Part shown: piece by piece, positions 32,975 through 42,236 of the stretch
Position numbering within the stretch: the first letter of the stretch is position 1
Layout of the letters: each line of letters begins with the position of its first letter
NCBI GenBank assembly: GCA_009363875.1
Contig: CM018680.1
Span: 73,288,272-73,352,271 of the forward strand
Origin: Mikania micrantha
Lineage: Eukaryota > Streptophyta > Magnoliopsida > Asterales > Asteraceae
Direction of reading: 5' to 3'
DNA length: 64,000 nt
Made by a program: the position numbers and the translations under genes
The notes under the pieces: model-generated
The model's input: only the letters and a program-made list of their open reading frames with translations
What the model was told of the DNA's origin: nothing
Database searches by the model: none

Positions 32975-34391
32975 AAACTGGAACATACTCTTTCACCAGA
33001 TTAAATGCAGATGTAAAACTATCAAGATCAAACAACCAATCAGGGCCGGTTCCAGGTTTATTGAGAGTATGTTCATTGAACTGAACATTTGCAGACTCTT
33101 CAATAACTCTGGATGCTTTGATGTATACTCTATACGCTTTAGCATTTGAAGAGTACCCAACAAAGTAGCCCTCTGCTGATTTCTCAGCAAACTTGGCTAA
33201 GTAATCTTTAGTATTCAAGATGGTGCAATGACATCCAAATGGTTTGAGAAATCCAATGAATGGCTTTCTCTTATGCCAAATTTCATAAGGAGTCATGCCA
33301 TGTGACTTAACTACCAATATTCTATTTTGGACATAACAGGCAGTGTTGACTGCTTCTGCCCAAAAAGTTATTGGAAGTTTGGCATCAGACAACATGGTTC
33401 TTGCAGCTTCAATTAGTGTCCTATTCCTTCTTTCAGCTACACCATTTTGTTGTGGAGTTCTAGGAGCACTAAATTGTCTTGTGATACCTTTAGATTCACA
33501 AAAAGAATTTAAAACATGATTCTTGAATTCTGTTCCTTGATCTGATCTGATTATTTTTACATGATGGTCACTTTCATTCTCCACCCTGAGTATAAATGAC
33601 TTTAGGATTTCGGCAGTTTCATCCTTGGTATTTAAGAAAAACACCCAGGTATACCGAGAGAAATCATCAGTAACCACCAAACAGTATGATTTTCTACCAA
33701 GACTTTTAACACTTGTGGGGCCAAACAAGTCCATATGTAGTAAATGAAGGACTGTGGTAATAGAATTTATCTCTTTGGCATAATGAGATGACTTGTGTTG
33801 CTTACCCTTTAAGCATGCAACACATTTATCAACACATATGAATTCTTTTGTTGGTAAACCAGTTACTAAATTATTTTTGACCAATTTATTCATATTTTTG
33901 AGGTTTACATGACAAAGTCTTCTATGCCAAAGTGATGATTCATCAAGTGAAGCTTTTGAGACAAAGCAGCTTATATTACTAAGAGGTGCAGCTGTGCTCA
34001 TATCTAGCATATACATGTTACTTCTTCTTGGAGCTCTGAGTAGAATTTGATCATTTGGTATCACAAATCCTGGTTTCAGAACAATGCACTCATGCTCAGT
34101 AAACAACATGTTATGCTTTTGATCACACACCTGTGATACACTTAGTAAATTGTAGTTAAGTTCTTTTACAAAATGTACATTCTCAAAGCTTACCTTACCA
34201 TTTGTGATTGTGCCTCTACCTGTTATGTATCCTCCTACTGGATCACTTCCAAAAGCAACAGACCCGCCAAAGAATGGTTCATATTTGTGCAAGAGGGTCT
34301 TGTTGCCTGTCATGTGCCTGGAGCAGCCACTGTCAACTATCCACAAGTTGCCTTTTGATTCCTGCTGTTCCTGCACATGACCAGAAGTGAG
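32975..34391 (-). pseudogene. SIRE pol, truncated copy A
   Basis: Identical in translation to the first part of the complete pol: protease motif DSGCSRHM, zinc-binding HRRLCH ... CVACLKGK and integrase core (HMDLFGP, SDQGTEFKN, NGVAERRN). It breaks after FNLVKEYVP, before RT, where a 14-bp sequence copied from 33007-33020 is followed by AT-rich flank. RT and RNase H are absent, so it is inactive. Confidence 0.92.
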
Positions 34392-37067
34392 TTAGTTTCT
34401 GATGGGAACCCAAGCCCATGTGGTCTTGGGTTTACCATTTGCATCATTGTAAGTAAATTTCTTTGACATCATTCTAGGTGGGACAGATGATGTGGATGCT
34501 TCTGATGTGGGTGATGGCTTATCAGTTGATTCCTTCTTCTTCCATACTTGTGCCTTTTGAGTTGTCGGAAGACTTGGTTTCTTTTGATGGTCATCGGAAG
34601 CTGTTTTTCTTTTTCCTTCCGATGATCTTCTTCCGAAGACAGATGACCTCTTTTGTTTGTTGAAAGCATTCCTTTGATGAGCTTCCGAGGTTCCTTTTCT
34701 TTCGGAAGCTTCCTTTTTCTTTGCTTCCGATGCTTTCTTTTCAGAAGCATTTTTATTTTGTTTCTTCCTATTACTGGAGGTACTTGCTTCCGATGCCCTC
34801 TTGACCAAATTTCTTCTCTGTTCTTCCGAAGAAGTAGATGACTGACTCCAACTATTCTTTCTTCCTCTTCCCTTGATTGAGGAAATTCTGCTTCTTGGAT
34901 TATAGAAGCAATCAGCAGCAAAATGATTCTTTTCACCGCACATCAGACATAGAGTTTGAATGTTGGGAGAGTGTTGCTGCTTATCCCTTTTAACGAAGTC
35001 TGATCTTTGATCCTCAGAGAATGATGGTTTGGATGTTCCAGCATACTTGTTAGTCTTAGACTTTGCCTGTTTTCCTGGAGAATTGACTTTTCTCTCCATT
35101 GATCTACCTCGTTTTGACTTGTCAGATGGGCAAGTCACATACTCATCTGAGGAGATATTTTCTGTGGTTTTAGCTTTGATAAAAACTGTTGAATGTTTCT
35201 TAGTTTTCTTATTTTGATTCTTAAATTTCAAAGCTTGTTTTCCTTTTACTGATTTAATAGGAACATCATCCTCATCTGAGCATGTTGAGGTACTTGGATC
35301 AGAGAGATTATCCTTTTGAACTACCTTGTGTATATCCAACTCCTCATTATACACAAGGTCAACCAGTGATTTACACCTAACATCTGTTATGGAAGTATAA
35401 GCAGATGGAGGTTCCACTTTGTTATATCCCAAACCAGCTCCCCTTTTATTCACAAGTTCAGTTGTGCTGCTCATTCTAAAAAGTTTTTCATATTTTTCAC
35501 CTTGGCTTAGAAATTTGTCTCTGTAAGACTCAGCCAATACAAGTTCAGTCTTGGCAGTGGTTAGTCTTTCTAAAAGATTTTTAATCTGACACTGTTTGTT
35601 AGTATCTTCATGTTTTAAACTTGAAATGGTCTTTTCCATTTCTTCAATCTTTTCTTTGTAATTTCTTTCAACCTCAAAGAAATTTGCCTTGACTACTTGT
35701 AGAGACTCAAGTTCATTACAGAGTTGAGAATTTATTTTCTTATAAATAGTTAATGTTTCTAAGCATTCAGGTGAGCACATGCTATCAGTTACCTTGCTTG
35801 AGGAAGATGAGTCATTTGCCATCAAAGCACTGTTGGAGATGGAGGGGTCCTCAGCTTGAAAGCTCCAGTCTGCAAAATCTTGTTCAGCAATGTTTGCATT
35901 GTTAGATGAGCTTGATGGTCTTTGTTGTGGTTGCCCAGAAGTTGTCTGCTGAGTTCCTGTGGACTTGCATTCTCTGGCAAAGTGGCCTAACTGTTGACAG
36001 TTAAAGCATTTGAGTTTAGATTTGTCAAGTCCAAACCCAGTCTTCATATTGTGCTTTTTGAACTGTCTGCCGGTTCTTTGGTAAAACTTCTTTGCCCTGT
36101 ATGAAATCATAGCCATTTGATAGTTTATATCCATCTCCTCAAGATCATCTGCAGGAATACCATCCAAGTCTTCTTGACACAGATGAAAGTAATTTGTCTC
36201 CTCAGCCATAAAAGCTCCTTGCCCAGAGGTTAGTAGTGGGGATGGGTTAGATACAAGGTTTGATGAATTTGGAGTTTCAGGAAATGTGACAGTGGGTGTG
36301 GAGGTAGAATGGTAGAGGGGTTGATAGCTTTGGTATGGAGGATTATTGATGGGTGCATAAAGAGCAGCTGAACCAGATGGTGAGTGAGAAACTTTAGATT
36401 CTTGGGCATCTAATTCCATCTGATAGGCACTGAGAATACCAAACAATTCTCCTAAAGTTAGAGTTTTCAGGTTTTCTGTTCTTCTGATTGTTACAGAATA
36501 GATATTCCATGCCTTTGGAAGAGACCTCAGAAATTTTCTGAGCACATCTTGATTATCAAGAGTTACACCTGCAGTAGTTAATTCATCCACAAGTTGGACA
36601 TACCTTAGGTACTGAGAAGACATATTTTCATTGTTTTGTTGACAAAAGTTTTCAAACTTCTGTTTCAGCATATCCTTCTTGTTTTCTTTGACATCTTCTG
36701 ACCCTTCATACATCTGCTTCAAGGAATTCCACAGTTCTTGAGCAGACTTGCATTTCTTGAATGCATGTATAATGGAGTTCGGTATTGACATCTGAATTAG
36801 CCAAAGAGCTTTAGAATCAACTTCCATCTTCTTGTAATCTTCGTCTGAGTACATAGATGGATCTTTTGGTACTGCAGCAACTCCAGCACCGGCAGCAGCA
36901 ACTGTAGGAATGTAGGGACCTTCAAGAACAGACTTCCAAAGTTTGAAGTCTTGGTTCCTGATGAACCCTTCCATTCTGACTTTCCAGGTATCGAAGTCTT
37001 CAGGTGTGAACATTGGTGGCTTGTTGAGAGTGCCATTTTCTGTATCATGTTTGTTTAGAGCAGCCAT
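34392..37067 (-). CDS. SIRE gag, copy A
   Basis: 891 codons, ATG to TAA, differing from copy B by Ala/Ser at KALWL versus KSLWL. The N-terminal copia gag region (FDTWKVRMEGFIRN, LWNSLKQMYEG) is followed by CCHC knuckle CFNCQQLGHFAREC (about 352-365), a coiled-coil stretch (about 450-530) and a second CCHC-like motif CLMCGEKNHFAADC (about 705-718). The C-terminus is basic with SEA/SSE repeats encoded by the TCGGAAGC motif. Forms the particle in family members. It is followed in frame by pol after one UAA. Confidence 0.93.
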   Translation of the reverse strand: MAALNKHDTENGTLNKPPMFTPEDFDTWKVRMEGFIRNQDFKLWKSVLEGPYIPTVAAAGAGVAAVPKDPSMYSDEDYKKMEVDSKALWLIQMSIPNSIIHAFKKCKSAQELWNSLKQMYEGSEDVKENKKDMLKQKFENFCQQNNENMSSQYLRYVQLVDELTTAGVTLDNQDVLRKFLRSLPKAWNIYSVTIRRTENLKTLTLGELFGILSAYQMELDAQESKVSHSPSGSAALYAPINNPPYQSYQPLYHSTSTPTVTFPETPNSSNLVSNPSPLLTSGQGAFMAEETNYFHLCQEDLDGIPADDLEEMDINYQMAMISYRAKKFYQRTGRQFKKHNMKTGFGLDKSKLKCFNCQQLGHFARECKSTGTQQTTSGQPQQRPSSSSNNANIAEQDFADWSFQAEDPSISNSALMANDSSSSSKVTDSMCSPECLETLTIYKKINSQLCNELESLQVVKANFFEVERNYKEKIEEMEKTISSLKHEDTNKQCQIKNLLERLTTAKTELVLAESYRDKFLSQGEKYEKLFRMSSTTELVNKRGAGLGYNKVEPPSAYTSITDVRCKSLVDLVYNEELDIHKVVQKDNLSDPSTSTCSDEDDVPIKSVKGKQALKFKNQNKKTKKHSTVFIKAKTTENISSDEYVTCPSDKSKRGRSMERKVNSPGKQAKSKTNKYAGTSKPSFSEDQRSDFVKRDKQQHSPNIQTLCLMCGEKNHFAADCFYNPRSRISSIKGRGRKNSWSQSSTSSEEQRRNLVKRASEASTSSNRKKQNKNASEKKASEAKKKEASERKGTSEAHQRNAFNKQKRSSVFGRRSSEGKRKTASDDHQKKPSLPTTQKAQVWKKKESTDKPSPTSEASTSSVPPRMMSKKFTYNDANGKPKTTWAWVPIRN

Positions 37068-37167
37068 CTTGGGCAGACACAGAAAATATGAGTGTTAATA
37101 CTATGAGGGTTTATAAGAAATAGAACTGGTAACTTGATGATGATTAGTCAGTCAAGTTCAAGAGCCA

Positions 37168-37183
37168 AAAGCTCTGATACCAC
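37168..37183 (-). other. SIRE primer-binding site, copy A
   Basis: On the minus strand GTGGTATCAGAGCTTTTGG starts one or two bases after the LTR end; TGGTATCAGAGC pairs with initiator-Met tRNA. The twin is at 48454-48469. Confidence 0.88.
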
Positions 37184-37184
37184 T

Positions 37185-38014
37185 TGTAGGATCGGGTTGT
37201 TATCTCTAAACAACACTTCACAAGTATTTCTTACTTAATTCTAACAGATGCGGAATGTTCTGTTAGAATGATCTCACAATTTCACTCAAAGTGACACAAT
37301 AATAATCTTTGAACAATATTAAGAACACAAGAATAATTCAAGCTCAAGGATATATTTCTCTCAAAGTGGAAGTATACAAGCAAGCACACTTCAAGCAACA
37401 AACATTGGGAGGTTATATAGCCGAGGCTACAACCGTATACACTTAGGAATACAAGTTGGGTATACTAGACAAGTACATAAAGTAAAGCTTATTCTAGTAT
37501 GTTGAGTGTCTTAACAGGCTAAGACACTCAGTCATAATCATTACATTAATAGACATTGACTTTACAAAAGACTATTAAATACAAAAGACATTTAATGTTG
37601 TTGATCTTCAAGGCTTCAGATGATCTTTTGCATTTAATGCAGCATGGGAGAGGTAAGGCGCTTTATCTGACTCATTACATGTTGTCTTTGTCTTTACTCA
37701 GACCAGCATGTCTTGTGTCAGTACCTTTTGTACTATGAGAGTAAGCTGCTACAGTCTTTGTCAGAGGATAAACCTCGGAAGTCTTTGTCTTTAGTGCATA
37801 AGAAGATTCCTCGGAAGTCTTTGTCTTCCGAGCATAAGAGGATTCCTCGGAAGCAGTTGTCTTGTACAACCTTCGGCAGGAACCAGTTATCCTTCGGAAG
37901 CAATGTTGCTTCCGAAGAATCACTTCTTCCTTCCGAAGGTGTTTATTCAAAGAGACTCCTATACTTAGACAAAACAAGAAGTTTGGTGAGCATCAGCCTT
38001 TATTAGTCTTTACA
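37185..38014 (-). repeat. SIRE LTR shared by both tandem units
   Basis: 830 bp, minus-strand TGTAAAGACT to CCGATCCTACA. A polypurine tract lies before it (38015-38027) and a PBS after it (37168-37183), so it is 3' LTR of the full unit and 5' LTR of the truncated one. A TATA box (CTATATAACC) is at 37411-37420 on the minus strand. Seven copies of the CTTCCGAAG-type motif lie 350-530 bp upstream of it (37770-37945). Confidence 0.93.
37411..37420 (-). promoter_or_regulatory. Predicted LTR TATA box
   Basis: GGCTATATAACC on the minus strand, about 600 bp into the LTR and about 225 bp before its end, a plausible U3/R promoter position. The equivalent in the right LTR is near 48697-48707. Prediction from sequence only. 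Confidence 0.55.
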
Positions 38015-38027
38015 GTCTCCCCCTAGG
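38015..38027 (-). other. Polypurine tract of SIRE
   Basis: Minus strand CCTAGGGGGAGAC directly abuts the LTR start TGTAAAG. It primes plus-strand synthesis in LTR retrotransposons. Its presence marks 37185-38014 as the 3' LTR of the complete unit. Confidence 0.8.
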
Positions 38028-38045
38028 CTGATGCTACCAAAACTT

Positions 38046-41000
38046 CTAAGGCATAAACCTTGGCTTCCATGTACCCCTCAGTACCTGTGCCCTTTTTCTA
38101 ATTAATCTGATAGCTGACCTCCCATCTGCTCCATTGTCAGGATTATTGAGAGGGAGCATATCTAGATCAAATATATAGGGTTTTGCCAACGTCATCAGAT
38201 GCAAAAGATCCACCAGTTTTATTTCTCCATTGTAGTCGGTGAGGATGAATATCCTTTCTTGTGCATTGAAGCTCCAATTTACCAAAGGGATGTATGAATG
38301 CTCATGCATTAATCTGCTGATATCCCTCATGTCTTCTAGGGTTTGTGTAGTTTTGGGAGTTGCTTCAGATGTGGCTACAAGTACTGAGAGTGTTGTATCA
38401 GGCTCAGAGTCTAAGGGGATAGTTTTTGTTTCCTTTTTCCTTTTAGCCATGCTCTTTCTTCTTGTGAATCTTGGTTTGTCTTGAGCAGTGGCTTGACTCC
38501 TCAGAACTCTGGCCTGTTGGGCTTCCACAGTTGATTCTACTGCTGCACCTGTTGTTGCAGTAGGCTGTGGCCCAATATCCTCATCCCTTGAGGGTTCTGT
38601 TCTCCTCTCTTCATCCTGTGTATGTCTCTCAGGATCAGGGTTTGGTATTGATTGTTTCCTTGTAGTCTTCTTACCCTTTTTGTAGACTGAGGAGATTGGC
38701 ATGTTATCCATACTTGGACTTGAAGGAGGAGATATTGGTTCTTCTTTTGGATTTAGGGGGAACATTTTGGGGAACATTGCTTTTGTTGCTGCCCCACACA
38801 TGACTTCTTCTCCCTCTCTGATCCCTGCACCAGAGAGGGGAAATTCTATTGTAGCTCCTCCCCCTAAACCTAAGCCTCTCATTAGGCTTTCCTTTCTTGC
38901 CCTGATTTGTTCAATTGAAGGTAACTCACCTCTTGCAACTTTGGCTTTTATATCTCTGATATGCATATCCATGGTTGAGTTCTTCATTGGGCCTAGCTGC
39001 CGAGCATGGAAGCCATATTCCAAGAGAAAGGCCTTGTTCTTGTCTCTGTAGGCCTTCTCTTTTTGCTCCTTTGTAAGTACACTCAGGGCCTTTGATGCAG
39101 CAACAGCTTGTTCTTGCTGCTGCACCTTGTCCAGCTCGGCAGCCATTCTAGGTACCGACCAGTTGATGACTTCATCAAAGTCATAACCTTTTTCTTCTAG
39201 CAAAGCAGAGAGTCTAGCTCGCTCTTCATCTAGAGAAGTGTTTGGTCGGCCCTTTGTTTTCTTTGGTCTCATCTCCTCCTGTTCTGCTTCCTCCTCTGGG
39301 GTTAGCTTACGTTTTCCTTTGTCATCAGCAGTTATTTTTGCCCCAGAGGAGATTTCTTCTGTTGCCTCACCAGCTGGTTCATTGGCATGTAGCTCCTCTG
39401 TGGAGGAAACATCCAGGATGACTGGGCCTTCGGAGGCAGCTGCAGCTTCGGAGTTAACCTCAGCATTCACTGTCTCCTCCAGTTGACCAATCCCCTTAGA
39501 TGATTCCTTATTGGATTCCACAAAGGGCTCAGGAGAGGAAGAGAGAGCTTCAGCAGCTTCAGTCCCAGAAGGGGACACAGATTTCATGGAAATTGATTCT
39601 TCTTGTGCTGTGTCTTCCATGACAACCTGAGCTGCAGTCTCAGAAGGAGACTTAGTCCCAAGAGGGGACTGAGGTTCCAAAGAGACATTTGATGTTTGCT
39701 GTTCAGTCTCTTTGGCAACCTCCCTTGTATCCTCAGAAGCAGAAGAAGAGGAAGTAGAAGAAGAATCTTGAAAATAAGTACCCAAGAAGTCATCCCATTC
39801 AGCAGTCAAAGTGACTAAGGATGGAGTAACTTCCTGTGCACCCTCCTCTTCTCTTGCTTCTGATCCTGACCCTGCAGTTGGTATATTCTCCCCCTTTTTG
39901 GTAGCATCAGGGGAGGTGAAAGTGGTAGTAGCAGGATCAGGGTGAAATGGATGTAGAGTGACCGGGGGACGCCTCCTGAGGTCCAGAATAGTGGCATCTT
40001 TGGTTTGGACCTCAAGCCGCAGGGTAGCCACCTCAGCTTCTAACTGAGCTACCCTGGCTTGGAGGGAAGTTATTGTAGCCGTCAATTCCTGTGTGGATGT
40101 GCCCTCCTCTACCGGAGTAGAATCATGGGGCGATGGAGTCCTGAGCCTAGCTCCTGCACCTCCACCACCAGATGTGGTTTCTTGGCACCCTGGATTCCCT
40201 TCATTGAGAAGAACCTCAAAGAAGTCCTCCCCAATATAGGTTGCCGCAGGTGAGGTCCTATTGCCTGTACCACTGTCCTGTGGATCTTTATTAAGATCAA
40301 CAGTAGTGGCAGCCTCACCTGCATTGACCCCTTCAGAACTACTGGGGCCAACCTCTGATTGAATAGGCTCTGGGTCAGGGAACCGAGCTTGTAACTGTGT
40401 CACCACTCTCATTAAAGTTTGGGAAGTGGGAGAGAGTGGTTCCTCCAAAGCTAGAGCAGGGGTTCCTTGAGCCTGGGTGATAGTATGGGTGGGGGGCATT
40501 TCTGGATGATATGAACCTGGAGACTTGGGAGACAGTCTCTTATCTAATGAAGTTGCTTCATGAGAAGCAAACTCAATGATGGGTGCATCCCTTTGAATAT
40601 TCTCAGATATGTTTTGTGACATAAGCTGAGGGCTTTCAGGCTGGTTAAGGGCAACCACAGGTTTCAAAGGAAGAACCTGTGGAGAAACAAGGGGTGTGGC
40701 TTTCACCTTAGGTAGAACTGTGCCCTGAGCAGTTCTTTTAACCTTTTTCTGTTTTGGTTCAGTAGAAGGGGCCTGAACAACTGTAGAAAGTTGCACAGGG
40801 TTTCGTTTGCGTTTGTAAGTGATTTTTATGGGGTGAGGAACAGAAGTGGAAGGTGTGGGTTCAGCATCTGTGGGGTTAACAGAGCTGTCACCTTCTGGAG
40901 CAGGGGACTCCATAGAGGAAAGAAGAGGAGTGAATGTCCCAGAGAACTGAGCACTCTTCTTCTTGAGTTGCACAAAAATCTTGGAAGAGACCAAGGGCAT

Positions 41001-41651
41001 TTTGTAAGTATTCCCAGTTAGAGAAAGGGAAGCTCCCAACTCTTCATTAAAAAGGTGTTGCAAAAACCTGGGATACATACAAAACTTCTTTGGTGACATG
41101 ATGTTGTCAACCAAATTATTGAAAATAAAAGCAGAAAAATTAAACAGTTGATTGGAAACCAAGCCATGAATAGCCGAAGCTAAATCAGATGGAACTTGGT
41201 CCCAACCACCAGATTTATTTGAAAGACAATGTAAAAACACATGTATGAGGTACTTGTAATTATAGGACACTCTACCCTTCAAATAGGTTGTTGAAGGGAG
41301 AGGACCTTCGTACCCCATCGACTTAAATGTCGATGCTACCTCATCCTTCGTGAAAGAGACCCTTCCACCGGCATCATTGAATTTAAGATGCCGACAGATG
41401 GTTTCCACAGTGATAGCAATGGGATGAGCATCAATGGTGGCTTCAAGAGACCGACCATTGGGAGACGAAGAAACAGAACAAGATGCCCAAAACTGTTGGT
41501 GATGAGATTCATACACCAAGGGCTGAACAGTTAATGCAAAGAAATACCTGCTCCTTTGAAGAAAGGAGATTATTGGGGCGAAGTCAGCATCATGTTCTGC
41601 TAATAACTCCGCTGGTACGTTGTGAGCAGGTTTGAAAGCAAGAAGAGCCAT
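38046..41651 (-). CDS. SIRE third ORF (env-like position), 1201 codons
   Basis: Lies between pol and the 3' LTR, where SIRE/Maximus elements keep an extra ORF often called env-like. The N-terminal ~230 residues form a compact domain (FALTVQPLVYESHHQQFW, ETICRHLKFNDAGG, YKYLIHVFLHCLS) seen in many Asteraceae TE proteins. This is followed by a long Pro/Ser/Thr/Glu-rich region with a nuclear-localisation-like YKRKRN and KQKKVKR (about 279-306), a coiled coil (ITSLQARVAQLEAEVATLRL, about 527-546), and an acidic then basic C-terminal half. I see no signal peptide or membrane anchor, so a true envelope function is not supported. The frame is fully open. It has its own upstream TATA box (41745-41753). 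Confidence 0.88.
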   Translation of the reverse strand: MALLAFKPAHNVPAELLAEHDADFAPIISFLQRSRYFFALTVQPLVYESHHQQFWASCSVSSSPNGRSLEATIDAHPIAITVETICRHLKFNDAGGRVSFTKDEVASTFKSMGYEGPLPSTTYLKGRVSYNYKYLIHVFLHCLSNKSGGWDQVPSDLASAIHGLVSNQLFNFSAFIFNNLVDNIMSPKKFCMYPRFLQHLFNEELGASLSLTGNTYKMPLVSSKIFVQLKKKSAQFSGTFTPLLSSMESPAPEGDSSVNPTDAEPTPSTSVPHPIKITYKRKRNPVQLSTVVQAPSTEPKQKKVKRTAQGTVLPKVKATPLVSPQVLPLKPVVALNQPESPQLMSQNISENIQRDAPIIEFASHEATSLDKRLSPKSPGSYHPEMPPTHTITQAQGTPALALEEPLSPTSQTLMRVVTQLQARFPDPEPIQSEVGPSSSEGVNAGEAATTVDLNKDPQDSGTGNRTSPAATYIGEDFFEVLLNEGNPGCQETTSGGGGAGARLRTPSPHDSTPVEEGTSTQELTATITSLQARVAQLEAEVATLRLEVQTKDATILDLRRRPPVTLHPFHPDPATTTFTSPDATKKGENIPTAGSGSEAREEEGAQEVTPSLVTLTAEWDDFLGTYFQDSSSTSSSSASEDTREVAKETEQQTSNVSLEPQSPLGTKSPSETAAQVVMEDTAQEESISMKSVSPSGTEAAEALSSSPEPFVESNKESSKGIGQLEETVNAEVNSEAAAASEGPVILDVSSTEELHANEPAGEATEEISSGAKITADDKGKRKLTPEEEAEQEEMRPKKTKGRPNTSLDEERARLSALLEEKGYDFDEVINWSVPRMAAELDKVQQQEQAVAASKALSVLTKEQKEKAYRDKNKAFLLEYGFHARQLGPMKNSTMDMHIRDIKAKVARGELPSIEQIRARKESLMRGLGLGGGATIEFPLSGAGIREGEEVMCGAATKAMFPKMFPLNPKEEPISPPSSPSMDNMPISSVYKKGKKTTRKQSIPNPDPERHTQDEERRTEPSRDEDIGPQPTATTGAAVESTVEAQQARVLRSQATAQDKPRFTRRKSMAKRKKETKTIPLDSEPDTTLSVLVATSEATPKTTQTLEDMRDISRLMHEHSYIPLVNWSFNAQERIFILTDYNGEIKLVDLLHLMTLAKPYIFDLDMLPLNNPDNGADGRSAIRLIRKRAQVLRGTWKPRFMP

Positions 41652-41744
41652 GAAAGTTGGTGATTTTAGGGCACAATTGGAGAGATCAAAGAGAAGAAGA
41701 GTTCAAAGTGAAACAGTTTGTGAGAATTTGAATGAGCGGGAGAC

Positions 41745-41753
41745 CTTTATATA
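41745..41753 (-). promoter_or_regulatory. Predicted internal TATA box before the third ORF
   Basis: TATATAAAGG on the minus strand, about 94 bp before the ATG at 41651, in a non-coding gap of 585 bp between pol and the third ORF. Position and sequence fit a Pol II core promoter. Upstream, 41815-42215 holds the CTTCCGAAG array also found upstream of the LTR TATA box. Confidence 0.55.
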
Positions 41754-41814
41754 CATTCGGATTTCAGCATTTAATATATAGACACATTAAATTTGAGATC
41801 CGGATGTCAGAAAA

Positions 41815-42215
41815 AGGTCTTCCGATGACAGCTGGTTTCACAATTAATTTTCTCTGACTGAGGTGCTTCCGAAGAAGTGACTTTCGGAAGCAGGGTATTT
41901 ATTAGACCAAGAGAGTTCAGAAGGGATGTGCTTCCGAAGTATAAAATTTATACTGTCGGAAGCACTGCTTCTGAAGTGTTAGAAAATTCATTAGGCAAAA
42001 TGTTCTTCGGAAGACACTTTCTTCTGAAGAGTACCTTGAGAAGCCTATGCTTCCGAAAATAATGTATCGGAAGAATATTACTTCAGAAGGTAAGTTAGCT
42101 TCTGAAGTGTGAGATCTTCCGACTAAGGAAGAAATAATGCTTCCGAAGACTTAACCTATCTTCTGCTGAGTAGATACTCATCGGAAGATAAGTTAAGTTT
42201 ATCTTCCGAGGAATT
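41815..42215 (-). repeat. Array of CTTCCGAAG-type motifs between pol and third ORF
   Basis: About 12 occurrences of TTCCGA or TCGGAA, plus about four one-base variants (CTTCTGAAG, CTTCAGAAG), in 400 bp. They are on both strands, as the core is palindromic, and irregularly spaced. The same motif recurs in the LTR and near the 3' end of gag. Confidence 0.85.
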
Positions 42216-42236
42216 ATTTATTCCTTGTCAGTACAT

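Noticed and set aside
34469..34936. Basic 155-codon frame overlapping gag (also 45755-46222)
   Set aside because: Alternative frame of the low-complexity gag tail; present in both copies only because the copies are nearly identical.
37675..38006. Repeat-containing small ORFs in the SIRE LTR on both strands
   Set aside because: They reflect the CTTCCGAAG-type repeats; no start context or conservation evidence, and the LTR is normally non-coding.
41815..42215. CTTCCGAAG array as heat-shock elements
   Set aside because: Heat-shock elements need TTCnnGAA or GAAnnTTC spacing; TTCCGAAG has the half-sites one base too close.
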